Shown: positions 55,835 through 64,000 of the stretch, piece by piece
Numbering within the stretch: the first letter of the stretch is position 1
How the letters are laid out: each line of letters begins with the position of its first letter
Assembly (NCBI RefSeq): GCF_000003195.3
Contig: NC_012875.2
Span: 33,398,314 to 33,462,313, forward strand
DNA: 64,000 nucleotides
Reading direction: 5' to 3'
Origin: Sorghum bicolor
Lineage: Eukaryota; Streptophyta; Magnoliopsida; Poales; Poaceae
The notes under the pieces: generated by a model
Database searches by the model: none
What the model saw: the letters and a program-made list of their open reading frames with translations, nothing else
What the model was told of the DNA's origin: nothing
Program-made: the position numbers and the translations under genes

Positions 55835-58097
55835 GATAATCTCAGTGATGGATTAGAAGTTGTTGTAATGCCTTTGAAAATTAACGGTACACATGCTTTT
55901 AAATAAGATCTCATCTCTCAGTTAGAGTAAACTGTCAAGACTTAAAACTTACTTACTTTACCTTTCACCATGGGACTTGTAACCGTCACTTCTATCTTGA
56001 GTGGTTAAAAGATATAACAGTCTAGTCAATTGCCATGTCTCTTATTCTTGATCAGCTATAGCTCTGGAGTTTTTGCAGATTTTCAAATAAAACTCAAAGA
56101 TTCCTTGTATGACTCTCTCATATCTCTCTTTTGTGGTATTTTTGGATCCTTACCAAGGCAGCGATGGTATATGCCTTCTCTCGAAATTATATAGTATACA
56201 TACTTACAAGACATTTATTGCATAGTCAAACCATGGATCCAAAGAAACAAATCAATAAGCCAAATCAAGATGTGCATGTGTGGCGAATGAATGGTGTAGG
56301 GTGATGATGGTGATAACAATGGTGAAAGTCTAATTCTACTTTGCTCTTTGAGGGGATAAATACCTTTCTTGCTCTTTGAAACTTGAGGAGAATGAGATGC
56401 TCTGTATTTTCTTTTTCTTTACTCTCAGGTGGGTATCTTGTACCCCTAATTCTACTGTCGGACACTTGTCCATTTTTACCTCTCGTCTCACTTTTTCTTT
56501 TCTTTCGAGGTTCCGGGCACTTGCCCCTTTTTATTTCCTCGTATCTCTTCTTCTTTCTTTCTTTTTTTAAAGCACTCATCTCATGAGATAATATAGCAAG
56601 TGGTAGTAACCAAGATAACTTGAGCATTTATTTCATAGGGGAAAAACAGAAATATTTTTGGCTATTCTCTCCCGGATTAGGAGTAGAATATTTTTGGGTG
56701 GTTCTGGAGATGAAAATGGATGGATATATGTGGATGGTGTTTCTGGAGTGGAAACAGCATATGTGAGTGAACGTGCAAGTGAAATCCTGATTTAACCATA
56801 TGACAAGCTCCTAAGGGTCTACACAGCTTGACCACACTCAATGCTCATAAGCAGTAAATAGTAAATATGTAGCTCAAAATCTAGCAAGCAGGTATATATG
56901 GCTGTGGTAGGAATTTAAACTCTCATCATACAGGAACTCATCATGCAATATTTTAAAGATTTTAAAAGATAAAATTCTACAGAATTCTAGCATCTCTAGG
57001 AACAGATAAACAGCAGCTCAACCTTCCCATATCATATCCGTTAACAAATTAGACTTCAGATCAAGTTTTCTTCCCACAAGTTTAGGTATAGAGCAAGCTT
57101 TAAATTATAACAGTTATGTCTAAACTTGAGAGAGAACTTCAAATTTTAAAAATTAGGCAAAGCAACTATTCATCATATCCATGCTAGAGTTTTATTATTA
57201 AGATTCAGATTAGCATAGCGACTTTATTTATTTATTAAGCACACTAAGCAAAAGATATATATATATATAAGCATAAAATATTTATTTGGTTTTTCATAGT
57301 TATGTATATCTATATTTTAATATAGTATAAGTATAGAGATAGATAGAAATACTTAGCGGGATAAATGGGGGTGCTCTCCCCCAAGCTGAATTTTGATGTA
57401 ATTTCTCTTGATGTAGCTAGCAGGTGGCATAGGTATATTTGAAAGTCGGCAGTATCTTGACAGCGATTAGAATGTCCTCCGTCTGCTTGTCTTCTTGATT
57501 CTTAAATTTTGTGGAGCTCAAATAGACAACAAAGCTTTGTGGAACTAATTAAGTGTTAGCATAAATATCTAGCCTTTATCATGTTGAGACTCCTCAATAA
57601 ATATTACTCCCTATTTTTATATTTTCATTTTATAAAGCAGAAAAGAAATATTTATTTTATTTTTATGCCACCACAGTGAATGTACTTATGGGTTTCATGC
57701 CACTCATATACTCACATGGGGCTTACTATTCTTTAACATTTTTATTTTCTTTTTAAGATAGTATGAGCATAATTAACTAAGCAAACTAGTTGGAATAATT
57801 GAAAGGGAAATGATAACTACCAAGTTTACCTCTTGGCAAGGCATTCGATGTTTTTAAGTCCTCCGAACGGGACTCTCCATTTTCTCAATTGTCCTGGGAT
57901 TCGTTGGGTGGCGGAGTCGGTACTTCCGGCGGCGCCTCTTCTTCATGTATGGTTATCTTCTCTTTCCATTCCTGACTCGGTGCTACGGTCTCCTCTGGAT
58001 AATTCTGTTTAAACTGTATGTCTTTTGACCTTACCACTTCTCCTTCATAGTCTGCCCATCCGTCCTTGATGATTTCCCTCCTCTGGTTGCGATTGCG
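55835..58097 (-). other. Non-coding 3' spacer of element G
   Basis: No gene. Palindromes GGACACTTGTCC (56460-56471) and GGGCACTTGCCC (56515-56526), shared block CTAAGGGTCTACACAGCTTG (about 56811), TGTGGTAGGAATTT (about 56904), a TA dinucleotide run (about 57256-57270), and the G5/C5 hairpin with internal polypurine tract (57367-57387). Closely parallel to E 43159-45330. Confidence 0.72.
57367..57387 (-). promoter_or_regulatory. Internal polypurine tract with G5/C5 hairpin (element G)
   Basis: GGGGGTGCTCTCCCCCAAGCT, identical to element E. Confidence 0.65.
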
Positions 58098-58547
58098 TCA
58101 TTTCCTGACCTGCTTAGATTCTTCAAAGATGGAGTTAGGGTCAGTAAAATAGCGGCGTACCTTCTCTGAGGGGAGGTGCATATGGACTTCTCCAGTTCCA
58201 ATGTAGATGATTGCTTTAACGGTGCTGAGGAACGGTCTTCCAAGGATGATGGGTGGATCGTATTCGTCTTCTCCCATGTCAATAACCTGAAAGTCTGTGT
58301 AGACAAAATGATCATCTATTTTGACTGGGACATCAGTTACTATTCCTTTAACTTCTCGAAATGTCTGATCTGCCATCTGGAGCTGAATGTACGTTGGTTT
58401 TAGGGGCATGGTTCCGAATAAGAGCCGATAGGTGACTGCGACCATTATGTTGACGCCCGATCCGGTGTCGCAAATCGTCTTGTAGAAGTTGTATCCATTT
58501 ATGGAGCAATAGATGCTTGGCATTCCTGGGTCGTCCTTCTTGGTCAA
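58098..58547 (-). pseudogene. Second retropepsin domain of element G
   Basis: This frame has DDPGMPSIYCSINGYNF, then a canonical DTG active site in CDTGSGVNIMV (about 58470), and PPIILGRPFLSTVKAII (about 58260-58210). It ends SKQVRK. It is offset by a frame from the first protease, 56 bp upstream, so a frameshift or separate translation would be needed. It is a second full aspartic protease rather than a repeat artefact, since the two sequences differ throughout. A degenerate homologue lies at the same position in element C. Confidence 0.78.
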
Positions 58548-58603
58548 AATGGTGACTTAAGTTGATGATCTTGACCTCCTTGAACAGCAGTGACCATCTT
58601 AGC

Positions 58604-60532
58604 TTACTCGGTCCACACTTGCTTGTTCCTGTTCCTCCTGTTGGTCCTCTTCCTTGATTCACGTCTGGATTGATCTGGGATTTGTGTAGTCTTGTTCTTG
58701 AAGGAAAACGTCTCCTTTCTCCCTTTGATGTAGAAACTGATCTTGGCAGCACTAGCGTAGATGACAGCTCCCGAGGTGTTTAAGAATGGCCTCCCTAAGA
58801 TGATGGGTGCTCTCTCATTATTACTAGTCTCTATCACCACGAAGTCTGCTAGGGCATACAAGGTACCAACTCGGACACAAAGGTTCTTCAATATTCCTTT
58901 TGGAAAACTTAATGCCTGATCTGCAAACTGCAAACACATGGTTGTCTCTAATAAAGGATATGTAAAGAATTTTTCATAGAGTACCCTGGGTATAATGTTG
59001 ACGCTAGAGCCAAAGTCATAGAGTGCTTCTGGGACGTCCACCATGCCGATGGAGATCGGGATGACGGGGCGTCCTGGATCGCCTCTCTTGACCGGCAGAA
59101 GGTCAGTAGTGAATTCAGTGACAGGGTTACTCCAATTACCTGCATCAAACATGTCTACAAGATTTGCAGATTCAAATCCTTCCGGTTGTGATGGTATATC
59201 GGGGTTAGTAGTAGGAACAGCAGCAGCTATTTGATTTAACTGAGATTTAATCATTTTATTAAAGCTAATTTGATTCTTGATGGCAGTAGAGAAATTATCC
59301 ATTCTATTATTTATATTTTCTAGCATTTTATCATTAGATGCCAATTTTTTAGATAGGTTATCCATTAGCTTTCCTTGATTAGACACTAACTCTCTCAGAG
59401 GTGGAAAATTATTATTATTGTTGTAAGAATTGTTACCTTGATAATTACCTGAGTAGTTAGGCCTCTGATGATTCCAACCCTGATTTTGTTGAGGACGGTT
59501 GTAGTAGTAGTTGTTGTTGTTATTGATGTAGTTCACATCATCAAGCATATCAGGGCAGTGATTGCCTGAGTGTCAAGTATCTCCACACTCCTCACAAGTC
59601 ATGTGAGAGTCGTAGATGTGCATAACTCCTTTCTTATCTCCAGCACTATCATCGAGCTTCTTCATGAGCAGGTCTAGCTTTGCAGACAGCATGTCTACCT
59701 CCTTGAGCTGATGCATACCTCCACCTCTCTTGCGTGTCTGGGTCCTCTCTTCATTCCAGCCTTGATTGGATGCCATCTTTTCCACAAGAGCTATGGCTTG
59801 TGGTATGGTGAGTGATAAGAATGCTCCTCCAGCTGCAGCATCCATGGTTTCTCAGGCACTGTTGCCGAGCCCATGATAAAACATCTGCATTAGTAGCCAA
59901 CTCTCCATTCCATGATGGGGACATTCTAGGATGTAGTCTTGGAAGCGCTCCCCTGCTTCTGGAACGCATTCATCATTTTGTTGCTGAAAACTTGTAATCT
60001 TCCCACGGAGAGCATTGGTCTTGCCCATGGGAAAGAACTTAGCCAGAAAGTTTGTTGAGCAGAGTGCCCACGTAGTATTCTTCTCCTTTGTAGCGTAAAA
60101 CCATTGCTTCGCTCTTCCTAAAAGTGAGAATGGGAAGAGGCGAAGTAGTATAGCATCTCTGGGGACTCCTAATATGGTGAATGTGCTACAAATCTCCAGA
60201 AAGTGTTGGAGATGAGCACTAGCATCTTCATGTGCCTTCCCACAGAACTGGTTGGATTGTACCATGTTGATAAGTCTAGGCTTGAGCTCAAAGTTGCCAT
60301 CGATCTCTGCAGTAGGTCTAGTGCGGATGTTGTCCGTAGTGGGAGCTGAGAACTCACGGATCGATTTGTTCGCCATGGCTTCGAACTCTAAAGACAAGTT
60401 CCGGTGATCTTCTTGATTGGATGAAACTTCTAGCTGAAGTGTTGATGATCTCGTCTTGAGCTTGGCTCTTGTTTTTCTAAATAACGCTTCGAGATTGTCA
60501 ACAAAATTTCCTGGAAGATGTCTTCTATTCAT
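58604..60532 (-). pseudogene. Gag and first retropepsin of element G, two stops
   Basis: One frame from MNRRHLPGNFVDNLEALFRK at 60532 to 58604, broken by TGA at 59852-59854 and TGA at 59573-59575 (inside the CCHC knuckle). Gag core: MVQSNQFCGKAHEDASAHLQ and LRLFPFSLLGRAKQWFY. Then a coiled segment, an Asn-rich tract, QISFNKMIKSQLNQIAAA, and a protease with ALYDFGSSVNIIPR (DFG in place of DTG, about 59010) and APIILGRPFLNTSGAV (about 58800). The tail is strongly basic. Overall it matches D gag closely. Confidence 0.87.
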
Positions 60533-60665
60533 ACATTACCCTGCATAAGATAAAATAGAAAAATATTGGGGTAAAACTATATGAGAGAATTGATAAGCTC
60601 AATCATATTAGTGATGCGAATGATAACTCAAAATCTATATCCATTCCTAATTAGTAATCAACCTA

Positions 60666-60682
60666 CCCCGGCAACGGCGCCA
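60666..60682 (-). other. Primer binding site of element G
   Basis: CCCCGGCAACGGCGCCA on the plus strand, identical to the remembered 3' end of plant tRNA-Asp(GUC), eight bases from the LTR. Confidence 0.83.
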
Positions 60683-60690
60683 AAAATGCT

Positions 60691-62483
60691 TGTTGGGTAT
60701 TCTTAACATCACTACCAAAAGTAGACAGTTTTCTAATTCTAGTAACGGTGCCAAAAATGCCAAACCTATCCCTCATACCACTTAAGACAAGTTGTCATCC
60801 CCAGCATGACATGAGAGATGCGGTATTGAAATATGCAATTGCTCTTCTAAATAAATAATGAATGGGATCTGCAGGCGCACAGATTAATACCGTTGTAGCA
60901 TTTTAACCGAGAGGTATTCCAGGTATCATTATTTAGATTTTTACCACTGGAAAGGGATTAGTAATCATCAATATTGATTATAGAATAGAATATGAGATTG
61001 AGTATCTATCATTGCATGTATAATTGAGAACATTTATCTAACTCTTTCATACAGGGGTAAGTGTCACATAAAAGATATATGAAGTAATGAATAGTGACAA
61101 AGATAATTAATCTGATCAGCATACTTAGCCACATAATAAATATGATAAGCACCTCAATTAGATATTCTATAAAGTCATTAGCATGGTATTAGAACGAACT
61201 ACAAGAATATTTCCTAAGTTATTCTCAACTATATAGTCTAGCATTATCATAGTTAGTGCAAGCATACTTAGCAATGATTGTGAGACAAGACTACGCCCAT
61301 GCATAGTGATATTAGCAAGGAATATGAGAAACATAGCAATCACTCCCCTGTAATAATGTCGCTCTGTCAGCCCAATACACGAGAGGGGGACTATATAAGA
61401 ATCAATGAAGCTGTCACTATCACGAACTACCCCACGATCTGGCATATTGGGTACAATCGCAGATAAATACGGTATAAGCACCACGCCTACACAATATCTA
61501 TCATTTACCCATGGATGGGGACTATATAAGAATCAATGAAGCTGTCACTATCACGAACTACCCCACGATCTGGCATATTGGGTACAATCGCAGATAAATA
61601 CGGTATAAGCACCACGCCTACACAATATCTATCATTTACCCATGGATCCGATGGATAAACGCTATACGATCCTAAACATGTATATAGATCCAATCTAACT
61701 AAGCCAAGTACATAACTATGATAAACTAAGAATAATATAATCTTGAATATAAGCAAGTAGAGCAAAGTCAAAAGCAATATAATGAAGTAGAACAAAGTTA
61801 TATTCATAATATTGAAGAACAATGATGATTAGAAGAAAAATTAGAAGAACAATTAGAGAATTACCAAGAATCCTCTTGACAGATCCGGAAACCAATCGAA
61901 GATTGACTCCTTCTAGTTCTAATCCTATGTAGCTATGCTAATCTAGATGTCTAATTGATGTGGTGGCTCTAGGCTTGATCAGAGGCTTCTTCTCCCTTGA
62001 GGAATAATGAATTAGGGTTGAGAGGCTCTCTCCTCTAGGGGCCAGGGGGTCTGGTTTTATAGTCCCTTGAAGTGAATATGGGCCGTTGGATCAAACCGAC
62101 ATTGATTGAACGGTTATCCTTGATCCTTTAGGTCGGTGGAGATCTTTCCCGAAAGAGAGTCCTGTTTGGACTCCAGGAGGGTGCGGGTGCCCAGGTCAAC
62201 TAGGCGGGCGCCCAGTGCCTGGCCCCGTTCGGCCTCCGCTTCCTTCCCATGGCTTCTGGAGTCTTCTAGATGTAAGATAATTGCGCGGCACGTTGATATC
62301 TCTAAGTAATCCCGATGTGTGGGCCTTTCTTCCGTATTTCCTGATAACCCCCTGCAGAAATAGACAAACACCAAAACTCGTGGAATTCTGTCAGATAAAA
62401 CCCTAAGTCTAGATGTTGATTTCATTTGGATCCTTTTCTTTGTTTATTTGTTAATTAAATTTGATACTTAAGGACCGTCAACA
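60691..62483 (-). repeat. 5' LTR of element G (right copy, 1793 bp)
   Basis: Starts TGTTGGGTATTC and ends GGACCGTCAACA. Contains a 131-bp tandem duplication (61386-61647) and a short repeat near 61835. TATAAAA (minus) is at 62055-62061. U3 ORF intact at 62114-62425. Confidence 0.92.
61386..61647. repeat. 131-bp tandem duplication in the right LTR of element G
   Basis: Unit 61386-61516 is repeated at 61517-61647, both starting GGGGACTATATAAG. The left LTR has one copy, so the duplication arose after insertion or was not copied. Confidence 0.93.
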
Positions 62484-62486
62484 GCC

Positions 62487-62621
62487 CTCAAGGCACTGCA
62501 AATGAAGAAGAAGCTGAAGCTAGTGGAGGGCTCTAGCGATGAAGACATCAGGGAGATAGAAGAAGCCGATCAAATTCGTCTGCATGCTATATCGGCCATC
62601 CAAACCCTACTGAGTGCATAA
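62487..62621 (+). pseudogene. End of exon 7 of the antisense gene in element F
   Basis: Continues in frame from 54148: after the A of NTHA the codons read LKALQMKKKLKLVEG, then an acidic helix and the stop TAA at 62619-62621, with no break in 44 codons. It ends 154 bp before the integrase stop on the other strand, the same tail-to-tail layout as in element A. Confidence 0.8.
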
Positions 62622-62775
62622 GCTTTTCATCGGCGGTGTGTTTTACTCTTTCTTCAAAACTGCTGATTATTTTGGTCTAGCCGATAGGACTGTTATCGGC
62701 ATCTCTTGAAACATCGTATTCAGTCCGAAACACACTTTAATCCATCCGATAGGAATGTTATCGGCACTTAAACTT

Positions 62776-63960
62776 TTATGCATCGACCCATATGCTTGGG
62801 AAATATTTCTTCAGATATTTTCCGTTCAAAGCTCTGGGAAATTCAACTCCTTCGAGAGTTTCCAAAATATAGGCATTACCAGGAGCAGATCGATTTATCC
62901 GATAAGGACCTTCCCAATTAGGAGACCACTTGCCAAACTTTGAACTTTTAGTCCCAATCGGTAAAATTAGTTTCCACACCAAATCTCTATCGGCAAACTC
63001 CTTAGCTTTTACCTTTTTATCATACCACCTAGCAACTCTCTTTTTATTTTCTTCTATACTCATCAGAGCCTTCAACCGCTGCCCTGCTAAATCATCCAAC
63101 TCATCTTTCATCAAAGTAGCATAATCATCGGCAGTCAGCTGATCTTGAACGACAATCTTCTAGATCCAGTCTTAATTTCCCATGGTAGTACTGCATCGTG
63201 TCCATACACCAGTTGGTAAGGTGAAACTTTAGTCGAGCCATGCCATGCCATCTGATATGACCATAAAGCCTCACTTAACAATGTATGCCACCTCCTAGGA
63301 TTTTGTTCAATCTTCCATTTGATGGGTTTAATAATTCCTTTGTTAGACGCTTTGGCCTGCCCATTAGCTTGAGCATAATAAGGAGAAGAATTCAACACTT
63401 TAATCCCCATACCGATTGCAAATTCATCAAACTCTCCCGATGTAAACATTGTACCCTGATCAGTAGTAATTGTTTGAGGAATACCAAATCGGTAAATAAT
63501 ATGCTCTTTCACAAAATCAATCATATTGGTCGATGTAACTTTCTTCAAAGGAATAGCTTCAACCCACTTAGTAAAATAATCAGTGGCAACTAAGATAAAC
63601 TTATGCCCCTTGTTCGATGGTGGGTAAATCTGGCCGATTAGATCAATAGCCCATCCCCGGAACGGCCAAGGTTTAATAATGGGATTCATGGCCGATGCGG
63701 GTGCCCTTTGAATATTGCCAAACTTCTAACATCCTTTGAAATATTTAAAACAATCCTCAAGTATAGTTGGCCAATAATACCCATTTCTCCTGATCATCCA
63801 TTTCATCTTAAAAGCCGACTGATGTGCTCCACACACTCCTTCATGGATTTCACCCATCAAACTGTTAGCTTCATCATTACCTAAACATTTGAGAAGAACT
63901 CCATCTATAGTTCGATAATATATTTCACCCTCGAGGAGCACATACTTAGTAGCTTGAAAC
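62776..63960 (-). pseudogene. Integrase of element F, frameshifted, catalytic Glu lost
   Basis: The zinc region (EIHEGVCGAHQS...DCFKYFKGC) lies at about 63850-63729, with a TAG at 63726-63728. The catalytic core is at 63689-63135: Asp in WAIDLIG (about 63645), Asp in TTDQGTMF (about 63455), and NGQAKASNKG (about 63350), where the expected Glu is Lys. A frameshift near 63150 leads to the C-terminal part (63114-62776) with FGKWSPNWEGPYRINR and LKKYFPSIWV. The segment VATDYFTKWVEAIPLK is Tat-like. The rest of pol continues past the right edge. Confidence 0.85.
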
Positions 63961-64000
63961 CTGATACGTCTCTCAACCTTTTTAGATGGATCCTTTAAAT

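Larger units (their letters stand above)
54151..62483 (-). mobile_element. Element G: complete Athila-like element with gag and two proteases
   Basis: The LTRs are 1645 and 1793 bp, the second longer mainly through a 131-bp tandem duplication. Target duplications GCCCA (54146-54150) and GCCCT (62484-62488) match at four of five bases. The internal part carries gag, two retropepsin domains and a 2.2-kb spacer, with no RT, integrase or ORF1. It interrupts exon 7 of the F antisense gene, and the exon frame closes exactly when G is removed. Same family as D. Confidence 0.93.
41540..64000 (-). mobile_element. Element F: Tat-lineage element with antisense gene, interrupted by E and G
   Basis: In its own (minus) sense: integrase (63.9-62.8 kb), an antisense plant-mobile-domain gene (62.6-50.9 kb, split by G), a polypurine tract (about 50399-50411) and the 3' LTR (50398-41540, split by E). 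The integrase segment WAIDLIG...VATDYFTKWVEAIPLK is Tat-like. The 5' half is beyond the window. Confidence 0.85.

Noticed and set aside
57250..57275. TA dinucleotide run as a regulatory element
   Set aside because: A short simple repeat, shorter in E at the equivalent place; ordinary slippage variation.

Overview
The window is a block of nested LTR retrotransposons from a plant nuclear genome. It is very likely a grass: the families are Tat-lineage and Athila-lineage Ty3/gypsy elements, with GC-rich coding and AT-rich LTR and spacer sequence. Species cannot be fixed from sequence alone. I see no ordinary host gene, rRNA, tRNA gene or CRISPR array.

Eight elements can be told apart. A (plus, 1-11016, 5' end off-window) is a Tat-type gag-pol element that also carries a six-exon gene on its antisense strand. 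A lies inside I (plus, to 17147), a gag/protease plus ORF1 element with no polymerase. Next is an old minus-strand element C (LTR-like segment 17148-18385, body 18386-22715, right LTR from 22716). C's right LTR is split by a complete element B (23043-31874, 5-bp duplication AAGGC) and then by D (plus, from 32892). D's gag is cut by H (minus, Athila-type integrase, from 35805). H's RNase H is cut by F (minus, Tat-type, from 41540). F's 3' LTR is split by complete element E (41781-49911, duplication GTCGT). F's antisense gene is split by complete element G (54151-62483, duplication GCCCA/GCCCT). The chain C > D > H > F > E/G is five levels deep.

Two architectures recur. (1) The Tat-type elements A and F carry gag-pol on one strand and, tail to tail with it, a multi-exon gene on the other strand with its own TATA box and short GT-AG introns. 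In A this gene is open over 934 codons when spliced. In F it is a plant-mobile-domain gene that is now a pseudogene. (2) The Athila-like elements B, C, D, E, G and I show gag, sometimes one or two retropepsin domains and sometimes an ORF1 gene, but no reverse transcriptase or integrase in the parts visible. B, E and G are complete within the window, so for them this is a firm absence. These elements share non-coding modules: a base-pair-covarying hairpin just before the 3' polypurine tract, a second internal polypurine tract with a G5/C5 hairpin, GGRCAAGTGYCC-type palindromes, and a U5 motif. H, which does encode integrase and RNase H, shares the first hairpin and part of the spacer and is a plausible relative of their helper.

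Elements B and I place an internal promoter in front of ORF1 that resembles their own LTR U3. This, the spliced antisense genes and the covarying RNA/DNA structures are the most interesting features of the window.
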